Of a stretch of DNA of 64,000 nucleotides, positions 25,414-34,783 are shown in pieces. The translations under genes and the position numbers were made by a program. The notes below the pieces were generated by a model. The model saw only the letters and a program-made list of their open reading frames with translations. It made no database searches and was not told the origin of the DNA. Origin of the DNA: Aulosira sp. FACHB-615 (GTDB lineage: Bacteria; Cyanobacteriota; Cyanobacteriia; Cyanobacteriales; Nostocaceae). The stretch is from positions 506,300-570,299 of the forward strand of contig NZ_JACJSE010000004.1 in the NCBI RefSeq assembly GCF_014698045.1, given 5' to 3'. Position 1 is the stretch's first letter. The number at the start of each line of letters is the position of its first letter.

Positions 25414-25838
25414 TGAGTTTGTGGATATTAGATACTGATTCTGTTTCGCTTTTCCAAAATGGACATCCTCTTGTTAGCCAGCGTGTGAGTCAAATTGCTC
25501 CTGACAATATAGCCGTGACAATTATTACTTTTGAAGAACAAATTCGCGGTAGATTTAATGTCATTAGGCAAACTAATTCTTTAGATAAATTAGTAATTGC
25601 ATACTCCAAGCTACAAGCAACATACAATTATTTTAATAGTATTAACTTACTTACCTTTACCCAAGAAGCTGCTAATTGTTACGCGCGATTTTTGCAGCAA
25701 AAAATTCGGATTGGTACACAAGATTTAAGAATCGCCGCAATTGTAATTGCGAATGATGCGATTTTAGTAACGCGAAATCAGCGTGATTTTTGCCGTGTCC
25801 CTGGGTTACGATTTGAAGATTGGACATTGGGAAATTAG
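25413..25838 (+). CDS. PIN-domain ribonuclease toxin (VapC family)
   Basis: This 141-residue protein looks intact. PIN acidic residues are visible in WILDTDSVSLF (residues 4-14), VTIITFEEQIRG, and GTQDLRIAAIVIANDAILVTRNQRDF. It ends in LRFEDWTLGN, the usual VapC tail. VapC toxins cut specific RNAs and are held by their antitoxin. It overlaps the antitoxin gene by one base. It contrasts with the broken PIN gene at 7196-7595. Confidence 0.9.
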   Translation: MSLWILDTDSVSLFQNGHPLVSQRVSQIAPDNIAVTIITFEEQIRGRFNVIRQTNSLDKLVIAYSKLQATYNYFNSINLLTFTQEAANCYARFLQQKIRIGTQDLRIAAIVIANDAILVTRNQRDFCRVPGLRFEDWTLGN

Positions 25839-25904
25839 TGCGATCGCACTAATTCATCAATTTACACCGAATGCGATCGCTTCCGCTACATCTCCTCAGT
25901 CATT

Positions 25905-25926
25905 AAAAAAACCCCCAATGGGGGTT
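25905..25926 (-). terminator. terminator after ctaE
   Basis: Arms AACCCCC and GGGGGTT with a short loop, followed on the minus strand by a run of seven T. It lies 47 bases after the ctaE stop and is a standard intrinsic terminator for the ctaC-ctaD-ctaE operon. Confidence 0.85.
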
Positions 25927-25972
25927 GATTTTTAAGTTATTCGCGTGGAGTGAACAACTTGCTAATTAATAC

Positions 25973-26596
25973 CTACAGAAGATACAGCAATCCGAATAAA
26001 ATAATCCAGATTACGTCTACAAAGTGCCAGTAGATTTCTGCGGCTTCAATACCGAAGTGTTTTTCATTACTATAATGGCCGGGAACGCGCGATCGCCACA
26101 ACACTGCCAAAATTGCTAAAACACCGATAGTAACGTGCAGTCCGTGGAAACCAGTCAACACATAAAAAGAACTGGCGAATAAATTGGTGGTTAAACCAAA
26201 TTCTAGGTGCATATATTCATATACCTGCCCCGCCAAGAAAATCGCCCCCATTGCGGCGGTGATAGCTAACCAAATTCGCGCACCTTTGGCATCATTCTTT
26301 TTAATCGCCGTATCAGCATTGTGCATCACAAAACTGCTGGCAATTAGATTAACGGTGTTGACTCCAGGCAGCAATAATTCTAACTCTGGAGTACCCGCCG
26401 GCGGCCACACAGGTAAAGTGGAACGAAAAGCTAAATAGGCCCCAAACAAGCCCATAAAAATCATCCCTTCAGCCACCAAGAAAACAAACAAACCAAACAA
26501 GCGATGATCTGGATGTGCTTCGTGATGATCAACTGTGGCTGCACTGTGATGATGATTAAGTTCGGTTTTAGCTGGGTCAATGGTTTGACTTTGCAT
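25973..26596 (-). CDS. ctaE: cytochrome c oxidase subunit III
   Basis: This 207-residue membrane protein is the third core subunit of the aa3-type terminal oxidase of thylakoid or cytoplasmic membranes. Five hydrophobic helices are visible; VAEGMIFMGLFGAYLAFR, FYVLTGFHGLHVTIGV and EAAEIYWHFVDVIWIILFGLLYL are typical subunit III blocks. It is the last gene of ctaC-ctaD-ctaE, 269 bases after ctaD; that gap contains a palindromic element, so expression may be partly uncoupled. Confidence 0.96.
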   Translation of the reverse strand: MQSQTIDPAKTELNHHHSAATVDHHEAHPDHRLFGLFVFLVAEGMIFMGLFGAYLAFRSTLPVWPPAGTPELELLLPGVNTVNLIASSFVMHNADTAIKKNDAKGARIWLAITAAMGAIFLAGQVYEYMHLEFGLTTNLFASSFYVLTGFHGLHVTIGVLAILAVLWRSRVPGHYSNEKHFGIEAAEIYWHFVDVIWIILFGLLYLL

Positions 26597-26694
26597 GAAT
26601 TTTTATAAAGTGTGAAGTGTGAAGTATGAAGTATGAAAAATGCAGTTTGGCTAAGAGCTAGGAAATTGTGAGCGTGAGACTGCTAAGAACATTG

Positions 26695-26788
26695 GAATTA
26701 CCCCACCCTAACCCTCCCCTTGGAAAGGGGAGGGAACTAGAGTTCTCTTAATCCCCCCTTTATAAGGGGGGATTAAGGGGGGTAATTC
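26695..26788. mobile_element. GAATTACCCC-bounded palindromic element, copy 2
   Basis: Bounded by GAATTACCCC and GGGGTAATTC with inner hairpins CCCCTTGGAAAGGGG and CCCCCCTTTATAAGGGGGG. It differs from copy 1 (12573-12669) mainly at paired positions, so structure is kept. It lies between ctaD and ctaE inside the operon. Confidence 0.75.
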
Positions 26789-26830
26789 GACTTATATGTA
26801 CAGCGTATTGGAAAATACCCAGTAAAAATC

Positions 26831-26880
26831 CTCATCCCTAGCCCTTAGCCTCTAGTCCCTAGCCTCTAATCCCTAGTCCC
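26831..26880. repeat. CCCTAGTCCCTAGCCTCTAA tandem array overlapping the ctaD end
   Basis: Seven-base CCTAGTC/CCTAGCC units. On the minus strand the ctaD frame runs into the array, which provides the last codons (GTRD) and the TAG stop at 26866. The same family is at 55442-55500. Confidence 0.85.
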
Positions 26881-28626
26881 AGAAACACGCTGTTCCAAGT
26901 CAGACTCAATGGTGGGATATGGCTCATCAGGATCAGCACGGAGTACTGAGTTGGGGCCAGCCGATAATAAAGGATTGGGATCGGATAATGGCACACCTTC
27001 GGCCGCTCTTTCTAAGCCGTAGTCGTAAGGCCCTGTAGCCAATACGGGGTATCCCTCAAAATTTTCAATTGCTGGTGGGGAAGTTGTCATCCACTCTAGG
27101 GTAAGCGCCCGCCAAGGATTATTACCAGCCTTCTCGCCATACAACCAACTCCAAATCACATTAATAATGAATGGAAAGGTGGAAACAGCAAGTATGTAAG
27201 CGCCATAAGTACAAATTTCATTCAGCAGCGTGAATTTGGGGTCATACTGAGCGACGCGGCGGTTCATCCCCATCATCCCTAGCTTGTGCATCGGTAAGAA
27301 GGTCATATTTAGACCCACAATGGTCAGTGCAAAATGCACCTGACCCCAAAATTCGTTGACCATTCGTCCCGTCATCTTCGGGAACCAGTGATAAATAGCG
27401 GCAAAAATCCCCAACACGCTACCACCAAACAAAACATAGTGGAGGTGCGCCACGACAAAATAAGTATCGTGAACGTGAATATCAAAGGGTACAGCCGCCA
27501 ACATTACACCACTGATACCACCAATTACGAAGGTACCAACAAAACCAATGGCAAATAGCATAGCGGAGTTGAGTTGGATTTTACCGCCCCACATGGTTGC
27601 TAACCAACTGAAAATTTTGATCCCTGTGGGTACAGCGATGATCATCGTCGTGATCATAAAGAACATCCGCAACCAACCGGGAATACCACTGGTAAACATG
27701 TGGTGCGCCCAAACTATCAGTCCCAAAAAGCTAATTGCCAGGGATGAGTAGGCGATCGCTTTATAACCGAAAATTGGTTTACGAGAATGTACGGGGATAA
27801 TCTCAGAAATTGCCCCAAAGAAAGGCAAAATCATGATGTATACCGCCGGATGGGAGTAAAACCAGAACATGTGCTGGTAAACTACTGGATCACCGCCACC
27901 AGTCGGGTTAAAAAATGTTGTCCCTGCTAATAAGTCAAAGGCCAGCAAAATCAAACCGGCGGCTAAAACAGGAGTTGACATCAACACCAGTGCTGATGTC
28001 GCAAACATCGCCCAACAAAACAAGGGCATTTGATGTACTCCCATCCCTGGAGTCCGCATCTTGATTAGGGTGACGAGAAAATTAATCGCCCCCAAAATCG
28101 ATGATGTACCCAGCAACAGCACACTCATAATCCAAATCCCTTCACCCACCTGGCCTGTCACCAAGCTCAGAGGCGGGTAGGAAGTCCAACCAGCATCCGG
28201 CGCATCGCCTACAGCTAAACTCGCCACCAGCATTAAACCCCCAACAGGGATCATCCAAAAAGCCACAGCATTCAATCTGGGGAATGCCATATCCTTAGCC
28301 CCAATCATCAGGGGAATCAAATAATTGGCAAACCCCGCACCCGCCGGCACAATCCACAAGAAAATCATGATTGTGGCGTGCAGTGTAAATAAACTGTTAT
28401 ATACTTCTGGTGTGACAAAATCGACTTCTGGCGTACGTAGTTCTGTCCTTACCAAATCAGCTAAAACACCACCAATGCAGTAAAAAATGAAGGAAGTGAC
28501 TAGGTATTGAATCCCAATCACCTTATGATCTGTGCTGAAACTAAAGTAGTCTCGCAATTTTCGCTTCCCTGGCTCATCAATCAGCACCGGGCTATTGGCA
28601 GTTTCTTGTATTTGGGCTTGTGTCAT
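26866..28626 (-). CDS. ctaD: cytochrome c oxidase subunit I
   Basis: This 586-residue catalytic subunit reduces oxygen at the heme a3-CuB centre. Visible signatures include the low-spin heme histidine in TLHATIMIFLW, the CuB histidine and cross-linked tyrosine in WFYSHPAVYIMILP, the histidine pair in WAHHMFTSG, and the heme ligands in VHDTYFVVAHLHYVLFGG. Twelve hydrophobic helices fit the family. The final residues and stop codon come from a short tandem repeat. It is the middle gene of ctaC-ctaD-ctaE. Confidence 0.97.
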   Translation of the reverse strand: MTQAQIQETANSPVLIDEPGKRKLRDYFSFSTDHKVIGIQYLVTSFIFYCIGGVLADLVRTELRTPEVDFVTPEVYNSLFTLHATIMIFLWIVPAGAGFANYLIPLMIGAKDMAFPRLNAVAFWMIPVGGLMLVASLAVGDAPDAGWTSYPPLSLVTGQVGEGIWIMSVLLLGTSSILGAINFLVTLIKMRTPGMGVHQMPLFCWAMFATSALVLMSTPVLAAGLILLAFDLLAGTTFFNPTGGGDPVVYQHMFWFYSHPAVYIMILPFFGAISEIIPVHSRKPIFGYKAIAYSSLAISFLGLIVWAHHMFTSGIPGWLRMFFMITTMIIAVPTGIKIFSWLATMWGGKIQLNSAMLFAIGFVGTFVIGGISGVMLAAVPFDIHVHDTYFVVAHLHYVLFGGSVLGIFAAIYHWFPKMTGRMVNEFWGQVHFALTIVGLNMTFLPMHKLGMMGMNRRVAQYDPKFTLLNEICTYGAYILAVSTFPFIINVIWSWLYGEKAGNNPWRALTLEWMTTSPPAIENFEGYPVLATGPYDYGLERAAEGVPLSDPNPLLSAGPNSVLRADPDEPYPTIESDLEQRVSGTRD

Positions 28627-28704
28627 AGGAGTTAGTTGTTCAGTTATCAGTTATCAGTTGTCAGTTATCAGCCTGTTTACTGATCACTGTTGACTGTTGA
28701 CTGA

Positions 28705-29775
28705 CTAATGGTGAATTTGATGTAAAGTTTCTGGCTTAATTCCCATTTCTTTGATATATGGGGCGAGAAATTCGTCGGGAGTCAGATTTGCCGGATTCAC
28801 AGCAATGGCTTGATTCATGGTTTCATGACTTGCCACCAACTGCTCTTGCATCCATTTGTCAAAATTCTCTTGACTTTCTACAACTACTTGGGTTCGCATC
28901 GCGCCGTGGTAGGGGCCACAAAGTTCTGCACAAATCAGGGCATAATCGCCGACTGTTTTGGGTGTAAAGCGAATTTCGCTTTGTCTACCAGGGATCGCAT
29001 CTTGTTTCACGCGGAACTCTGGCACCCAAAAGGCATGAATCACATCGTTAGCGGTCATATTGACCTGCACTTCCCGCCCAATGGGAACGTGTAACTCCCC
29101 TGTGGTCACTCCGGTGTCTGGATAGGTAAAAATCCAGGCATATTGCAGACCTGTGACATTGACAATTAAACTCGCTGGCTGACCTGCTTTGTCAGGACTA
29201 GCCCCCAAAGTTGGAGCCACACTACCAACACCAGGAGCATCAACCTTTTGGGGAATTTGATCAGCATTGCGGACGGCGGCGGTGGCTGGGTCTTGCATCG
29301 CCTCATCAGATTTTGCTTGATTGAGGTTGGCAGGAGCTTCTGTTAAAGTAGCAGCGAGAGCGGCTCCTGGCATATTCATCGAACTTTGATTCATCGGCGC
29401 TTCGTGAACAGCGTGGGGATCGAAGCCACCGATGTCGTTATAAACTTCAAAGCTATAAACAGAAATACCGATGACGATAATGGCGGGGATCGCCGTCCAG
29501 AGGATTTCTAGCGGGACGTTACCTTCCACTGGTGGCCCGTCTCCTTGATCACCAGGACGGCGACGATATTTAATTACAGAGTAGATTAAAGCACCTTCAA
29601 CAAGCAAAAATATACCGACGGAAACGGTCATCATCGAGTTAAATAAACCATCAATTAAGACGGCTTCATCTGAGGCTGCTGTTGGCAACAGACCGTGATT
29701 CTGACCGTACCAAAGACTGGCTAACGTCAACCCGATGCCAATCAGTAATGTCCAGATGGAACTTGGAATTTTCAC
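28705..29775 (-). CDS. ctaC: cytochrome c oxidase subunit II
   Basis: This 356-residue subunit accepts electrons from cytochrome c or plastocyanin. An N-terminal hydrophobic helix and a second membrane helix (FNSMMTVSVGIFLLVEGALIYSVI) precede a cupredoxin domain with the CuA site CAELCGPYHGAM (two Cys, His, Met). A loop at residues about 130-205 (rich in Ala, Pro, Asp) is long for the family. The gap to ctaD holds TTATCAG-type repeats. It is the first gene of the operon and divergent from ctaA. Confidence 0.96.
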   Translation of the reverse strand: MKIPSSIWTLLIGIGLTLASLWYGQNHGLLPTAASDEAVLIDGLFNSMMTVSVGIFLLVEGALIYSVIKYRRRPGDQGDGPPVEGNVPLEILWTAIPAIIVIGISVYSFEVYNDIGGFDPHAVHEAPMNQSSMNMPGAALAATLTEAPANLNQAKSDEAMQDPATAAVRNADQIPQKVDAPGVGSVAPTLGASPDKAGQPASLIVNVTGLQYAWIFTYPDTGVTTGELHVPIGREVQVNMTANDVIHAFWVPEFRVKQDAIPGRQSEIRFTPKTVGDYALICAELCGPYHGAMRTQVVVESQENFDKWMQEQLVASHETMNQAIAVNPANLTPDEFLAPYIKEMGIKPETLHQIHH

Positions 29776-30182
29776 GGCTTACCTAGAATTAATTGACTAC
29801 GTTTTTTTAAAGCTGCCCACTTACTAAGGTAGTCTAGGCTATTAAACAAAAAGCCAAATGGTCTGAAATTTTTATTAATTTTTTCAGCCACTTTCCTATT
29901 TCTGAGTAAAAGAGATTTATTAGATACTGACAAGGATAAATAGTAATTACTGGAAAAATTTAAGAAAAACTTTAGGTTAGTAAAATTGTTTGTCAACTGT
30001 CTATTACACACATCTTAAAAAATACCTAAAGCTTCAGACTAAAACCATCTGAAGTGATTCAAAGTAATAGGTGAAACTCCATCTCGAAACCAAGTTGTAT
30101 ACGCTAGGGTGGAGATGGGTTGGTACGGAAAAATTAAAAATTTTAAGAGAGCTACTACCAAGATCGGCAGAAGGAATCGTTC
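29776..30182. other. divergent promoter region between ctaC and ctaA
   Basis: About 400 AT-rich bases that must hold both promoters for the oxidase operon and the heme A genes. No repeat array or gene seen; I could not assign a regulator site with confidence. Confidence 0.55.
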
Positions 30183-31139
30183 ATGAACGAATTTGTCCTA
30201 AAACAACAAAATGATGCGGCAATTGAGCAGCAAAAGCCAAAAGAAATGATTCGTCGCTTGGTGTGGCGTATGGCTATAGCCACGTTGATTTTAATGGCTA
30301 TTGGCTCTGCCACCCGTGTAATGAATGCCGGACTTGCTTGCCCAGACTGGCCCCTATGCTACGGGGAACTAGTACCAGCCAAACAAATGAATCTCCAAGT
30401 GTTTTTGGAGTGGTTTCACCGATTGGATGCAAGCTTGATTGGTGTAAGCGCGATCGCACTTGCTGGTTTATCTTGGTGGCACCGTCGTTCTTTGCCTGTC
30501 TGGTTGCCTTGGGCTGCAAGCTTCGCCCTGTTTTTAATCGTGTTTCAAGGCATCTTAGGCGGACTCACAGTCACCGAATTGCTGCGGTTTGATATCGTTA
30601 CCGCCCACTTGGGAACAGCACTGTTATTTTTCACCACCCTACTAGTCGTCGGTACGGCTATAGCTCCATATCAGGGAACTGGCAATGTCGGTAAGTTGCC
30701 CTGGATTGGTTTAGCGGCGGCTATTTTGGTGTACGTGCAGAGTGTACTGGGTGCGGTTGTGGGTTCTCGCTGGGCGCTACATCAATGCTTTGGTACGGCT
30801 GAACTCTGCTCTGTGATGTACAGCCATATTTTTGGTTTAGTCCCGCCAACCGTCGCCACCTTAGCCGTAGTGTTAATTTCCTGGCGCACACCAGCCCTCC
30901 ATCCCGCTTTGCGGCGACTGGCAAACATGGCTGGTGGTTTGTTAGTTTTACAAATTTTGTTGGGAGTTGCTACTTTTCGCTTGCATTTGCAAGTCGAGCC
31001 GTTAACTGTCTCTCATCAAGCTGTAGGTGCGGCTTTGTTGGGTACTTTGGTGGGTTTTACGGTTCTAGCATTGCGTGACTGGGCTGCTAATCGTGAAATC
31101 AGCAGTTTGTCTAACCCAGCTATCAGCTCAAATCCCTAA
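30183..31139 (+). CDS. ctaA: heme A synthase (COX15/CtaA)
   Basis: This 318-residue membrane enzyme oxidizes heme O to heme A, needed by the aa3 oxidase encoded next door. Eight hydrophobic helices are visible, with the motifs GSATRVMNAGLACPDWPLCYGE, FLEWFHRLDAS (His ligand), VTAHLGTALLFF and VSHQAVGAALLG (second His pair). Two cysteines in the first loop (ACPDWPLC) match the family. It is divergent from ctaC, which supports a shared role in oxidase assembly. Confidence 0.95.
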   Translation: MNEFVLKQQNDAAIEQQKPKEMIRRLVWRMAIATLILMAIGSATRVMNAGLACPDWPLCYGELVPAKQMNLQVFLEWFHRLDASLIGVSAIALAGLSWWHRRSLPVWLPWAASFALFLIVFQGILGGLTVTELLRFDIVTAHLGTALLFFTTLLVVGTAIAPYQGTGNVGKLPWIGLAAAILVYVQSVLGAVVGSRWALHQCFGTAELCSVMYSHIFGLVPPTVATLAVVLISWRTPALHPALRRLANMAGGLLVLQILLGVATFRLHLQVEPLTVSHQAVGAALLGTLVGFTVLALRDWAANREISSLSNPAISSNP

Positions 31140-31250
31140 ATTAACCTTTTGGGGATAAACTGATGCGATCGCTACGATGACTCTTGACTAATGGTGATAG
31201 GACATTAGCCATGAGTCATTTACCAATTCACTGCATCTCCAGTAACTAGT

Positions 31251-31426
31251 AGGACTTACGCACAAAGATTATTCGTGGAGATTGGGTGTAAGGGTGAAAG
31301 GGTTTGGGGCTTCGCCGTGAGCGTCAGCCGAACGGTGTAAGGATTTTGAATAAGTACACCCCCATACCCGTGAACCCCTACACCCTCGCCAAAACCCTTG
31401 ATTTTTCGTTTTGATGCCTAAGTCCT
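31251..31426. mobile_element. AGGACTTACGCA-bounded miniature element, copy 1
   Basis: A 176-base element beginning AGGACTTACGCACAAAGATT and ending with the near-complement (TGCCTAAGTCCT). The inside has GATTGGGTGTAAGGGTG and CACCCTCGCCAAAACCCTTG blocks shared with the copy at 39905-40051. Inverted similarity extends outward (CCAGT...CTAG on both sides). It looks like a non-autonomous transposable element without a gene, between ctaA and ctaB. Confidence 0.82.
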
Positions 31427-31589
31427 AACTAGCACTGGTGAAAGTCTACAGATACTTGGCTGTGCTGAAGTTTCTCAACCACTAGCAACTTTTGGCGCTT
31501 CAAACAGAGAAACGGCAAGGTTAAAGATTCTCACCCAACCAAGCCAAGACTAGACACACATTGTTGACAATTAAGGAAATAGAACCAAG

Positions 31590-32543
31590 ATGATTGAGAC
31601 TAATGTCTCTCGCCACCACGAAACATTCCTCCAGGTAATTCAAAGCTATTACCAACTAACAAAACCTCGCATTATTCCCTTGCTGTTGATTACCACGGCT
31701 GGGAGTATGTGGGTTGCAGCCAAGGGACAAGTAGACCCGTTACTGTTGTTAGTCACTCTGACTGGTGGTACTCTGGCAGCGGCCAGCGCCCAGACAATTA
31801 ACTGTATCTACGACAGAGATATTGATTATGAAATGGAACGGACGCGCCATCGTCCCATGCCTTCTGGGAGAGTCCAGCCAAGAGATGCACTGATTTTTGC
31901 AGCCGTTTTGGCTGTACTTTCGTTTACCCTACTGGCTGTGTTTGCTAATTTATTGGCAGCTTGTCTAGCATTCTCTGGCATTGTTTTTTATGTACTGATT
32001 TATACCCATTGGCTCAAGCGTCACAGCACTCAAAATATTGTGATTGGTGGGGCGGCTGGTGCAATTCCGGCTTTGGTTGGTTGGGCGGCTGTGACAGATA
32101 CTTTAAGCTGGGCAGCATGGTTAATTTTTGCCATTGTCTTTTTATGGACACCCCCCCATTTCTGGGCGCTGGCGTTGATGATTCGGGATGACTACGCCAA
32201 GGTAGGCATCCCCATGCTCCCGGTGATTGCAGGTGCAACAGCCACAGTCAAACAAATTTGGTATTATACCCTAACTACAGTCATCGCTACGTTGTTGTTG
32301 TTTTATCCCCTGCACGCCAGTGGGGTTATTTATGCAGCGATCGCAGCTGGTTTAGGTGGATTATTTATCCGTAAATCTTGGTGTTTATTGCAACAACCAG
32401 AAGACCGCACTGTAGCCAGAGAACTATTTCTCTACTCCATCTCCTACATGATGCTGTTATGTTTAGCAATGGTGATTGATAGTCTACCCATTACTCATCA
32501 TTTGGTGAGTACTGTTATTGCTCAGTTGCACTTGTTTAATTAA
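31590..32543 (+). CDS. ctaB: heme O synthase (protoheme IX farnesyltransferase)
   Basis: This 317-residue UbiA-family membrane enzyme farnesylates protoheme to heme O, the substrate of CtaA. The prenyl-binding motif is NCIYDRDIDYEMERTRHRP (residues about 70-88), followed by the second loop DDYAKVGIPMLPV. About nine hydrophobic helices. It follows ctaA after a 450-base gap that contains a miniature element, so it may have its own promoter. Confidence 0.95.
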   Translation: MIETNVSRHHETFLQVIQSYYQLTKPRIIPLLLITTAGSMWVAAKGQVDPLLLLVTLTGGTLAAASAQTINCIYDRDIDYEMERTRHRPMPSGRVQPRDALIFAAVLAVLSFTLLAVFANLLAACLAFSGIVFYVLIYTHWLKRHSTQNIVIGGAAGAIPALVGWAAVTDTLSWAAWLIFAIVFLWTPPHFWALALMIRDDYAKVGIPMLPVIAGATATVKQIWYYTLTTVIATLLLFYPLHASGVIYAAIAAGLGGLFIRKSWCLLQQPEDRTVARELFLYSISYMMLLCLAMVIDSLPITHHLVSTVIAQLHLFN

Positions 32544-32639
32544 GGCAGACCAAAATAAATGCGATCGCACTAGGAGAATTAGGGGTGCGATCGTATTTCT
32601 CAACATTAAAATACTACTAAACAATAATTTTGATTATTT

Positions 32640-32966
32640 CTATAACTCCACATCATCTTTTGTCAAGTATTGTTGTGCAGTATGTCTAATTCGATAAATG
32701 TTCACTTCAGTTTCAGAGATTCCAAAAAGAATTCGGTAGCGGAATCTTTTCGATTTTCCGTAGAGCAATTGGCGAATCTCCATTCCTAACTCCTCACTTT
32801 CAGGAGTGACAGGACAACGAGCCGGAAAGCGTTCAAGCGAATCAATTGCATCAAGCAGTCCGTCAAACCACTTGTCAGCCAAATCTGAATCTTGTTCTCG
32901 AATCCAAAGATAGGCATTTTCCGCATCAGCTAATGCCAATGGAGAGATGTCAACGCGAAATTCCAT
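32640..32966 (-). CDS. ParE/RelE-type toxin
   Basis: This 108-residue protein has the ParE/RelE fold pattern: ISPLALADAENAYLWIREQ (two helices), then strands IRQLLYGKSKRFRYRILFGISE and VNIYRIRHTAQQYL. Relatives poison gyrase (ParE) or cut mRNA on the ribosome (RelE); which applies cannot be told. Its start overlaps the antitoxin gene by 17 bases. Confidence 0.88.
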   Translation of the reverse strand: MEFRVDISPLALADAENAYLWIREQDSDLADKWFDGLLDAIDSLERFPARCPVTPESEELGMEIRQLLYGKSKRFRYRILFGISETEVNIYRIRHTAQQYLTKDDVEL

Positions 32967-33237
32967 GCTTTCTTCTTAAACCTTCTAGTGCTTCTTTAGC
33001 TGGAACTCCTTTTCCTTGCTCGATTTCCTGAATTCCTTGTCTGAGTGCAGCTACAGTTTCAGCATATTCTAAACGTTCCAAGAGCTTTTGATAGGCTTTA
33101 GCATCCTGGACAACAAGTTGAGCAGCACCATTAACAGTCAGGACGAGCGGCTTTTCGCTTTCTTCCATTTGTTGGATGTACTGTTTGGTGTTTCGCTGAA
33201 ATTCTGAGAGCGAGTGAATGTTATTGAGGTCAATCAT
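32950..33237 (-). CDS. Phd/YefM-type antitoxin
   Basis: This 95-residue protein begins with the Phd/YefM DNA-binding domain: LSEFQRNTKQYIQQMEESEKPLVLTVNGAAQLVVQDAKAYQKLLE. The C-terminal helix (EQGKGVPAKEALEGLRRKHG) would bind the toxin. Together with the downstream ParE/RelE gene it makes a complete pair that probably represses its own promoter. Confidence 0.9.
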   Translation of the reverse strand: MIDLNNIHSLSEFQRNTKQYIQQMEESEKPLVLTVNGAAQLVVQDAKAYQKLLERLEYAETVAALRQGIQEIEQGKGVPAKEALEGLRRKHGISR

Positions 33238-33317
33238 AGACTCAGCATGAAATTAACAGTTAATTTGATATAAAAATCAGACTAACATAAATAGTTGAGC
33301 GATAGCGTTTGCCAAAT

Positions 33318-34181
33318 CTACAGACTACCTAAATAGAGTATTAGGCTAGTTCCCAGAACGCAGAAAACCCCAGCTAATCCAGCCAGAGGTTTTTTATATT
33401 TACCAGTCCACCATTCGGGTACTTTACCTGTGTAAGTGATGAGTTGGGCTGTATCTATAGTAGCGATCGCCAACACCAAAGCTGTATGTAATCCCCAAGC
33501 TATACCCAAACTGCCTTTATCTGCTATTCTCGCCATCACTAACATCATTCCCATCAGCCACAGTCCCGGTACTTGTGGTAGCGTTTCTTGCTGTTCCCAA
33601 ACTAAGTGCAAGATAGCAAATATGCAGCTAGAAATTGTTGCTGCTATCCATATTGGATAATTTCTTTCTAATTCCGTGAACAAAAACCCACGAAAAACTA
33701 ATTCTTCTACCCCACCTACCAATAACGCGACTAATAAAATTGGTAGCAAGATAGATGGTAATAACTTAATATTCGCCTGGGCAAATTCACACCAACCAAG
33801 CCCCAATTCTACAGCAAACATCATAGCGAGGCTGAATAATCCCAAGCCAAAACCTATCCCAATACCACCCACCAGGGAAAGATTTACTCCTAAGCCATAC
33901 TCAGCAAAAGACCTACCAAACAACCAAATTACTCCCCAAAGTACCAGGGGAGCTAATAAGTAAAGTGTCACAATTAATGGTAACTTCTGCTCTGATTGTA
34001 AAGGCTTTGTTGGTTGCCAACCCATAACAATAGCAGATATTACTGCCAATGGCAGCCAACATACTACCCAACTTATAAAAAATGCCATCAAGACAACGGC
34101 TACTGGTGCATTTTCTCTCAATGACAGTAAGGTGTTGCCTGATGGCTGAAAAAAATTTGCTAAAACAAATAAACAAAACAC
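33318..34181 (-). CDS. CPBP family intramembrane glutamic endopeptidase
   Basis: A 287-residue membrane protein of the CAAX protease / bacteriocin-processing family, with about eight hydrophobic helices. Catalytic motifs: GGVEELVFRGFLFTEL (Glu-Glu and Arg), the second-helix histidine in CIFAILHLVWEQ, and the third in AWGLHTALVLA. The substrate is unknown. It is a single gene between the ParE/Phd pair and the cyAbrB regulator. Confidence 0.9.
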   Translation of the reverse strand: MFCLFVLANFFQPSGNTLLSLRENAPVAVVLMAFFISWVVCWLPLAVISAIVMGWQPTKPLQSEQKLPLIVTLYLLAPLVLWGVIWLFGRSFAEYGLGVNLSLVGGIGIGFGLGLFSLAMMFAVELGLGWCEFAQANIKLLPSILLPILLVALLVGGVEELVFRGFLFTELERNYPIWIAATISSCIFAILHLVWEQQETLPQVPGLWLMGMMLVMARIADKGSLGIAWGLHTALVLAIATIDTAQLITYTGKVPEWWTGKYKKPLAGLAGVFCVLGTSLILYLGSL

Positions 34182-34351
34182 GATAGACTTCTTAGGTTGT
34201 GGTCAAGACTCTAGTAAAATTTGTGGCTTGAGCAATATGTCTCATCGTATCGTTTTATTAGTACAGAATTCTTAAACAGAGTTATTTGCTCTCGTGGTAG
34301 GGATATATTTTCTCAAAATTTCTCGAAAACTTCTCCCTACAACCCAAGAAT

Positions 34352-34783
34352 TTACTCTTCTTCGTCTAAGTCCTCATCTACCTCATCTATATCCTCTGGG
34401 GAGATTTTTTTATCACTTTCACCCAGTTGAATCAGGTGAATATGTTTGTAACCCAGTCTAATTTCAAATTCATCTCCTGGTTTTAAACCCATTGCCTTGG
34501 TGTATGTTGCACCAATGACAATTTGACCATTTTGATGAACGCTAACCCGATATGTCGGTTCGCGGCCACGGCCATCTTTAGGTGCTTCTGGACTTAGGGG
34601 AATTCCTCTAGCCGATAGTAAAGCGTCATAAAAATCAGTGAGATTGACGCGCACCTGGTTATTCTTAGTAACAGTGTAATAGCCACACTGCTTTGCTCTT
34701 TCTCTTCTAGGTAAATTAGAAAGTTCTTTTACTTTAGCAAGCAGTGCTTTTCCAGTTAATGGTGCAGTTGCAGTTTCTGTCAT
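34352..34783 (-). CDS. cyAbrB-family transcriptional regulator (CalA-like)
   Basis: A 143-residue protein (the ATG at 34783 is preferred over a TTG three codons upstream). The N-terminal part (LTGKALLAKVKELSNLPRRERAKQCGYY) is the cyanobacterial extension; the AbrB-like swapped-hairpin DNA-binding part is YRVSVHQNGQIVIGATYTKAMGLKPGDEFEIRLGYKHIHLIQL. The C-terminal tail is very acidic (DEVDEDLDEEE). From memory it closely resembles CalA (cyAbrB1) of Anabaena, a global regulator of hydrogenase, redox and nitrogen-related genes. The assignment to CalA rather than cyAbrB2 is likely but not proved here. Confidence 0.88.
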   Translation of the reverse strand: MTETATAPLTGKALLAKVKELSNLPRRERAKQCGYYTVTKNNQVRVNLTDFYDALLSARGIPLSPEAPKDGRGREPTYRVSVHQNGQIVIGATYTKAMGLKPGDEFEIRLGYKHIHLIQLGESDKKISPEDIDEVDEDLDEEE

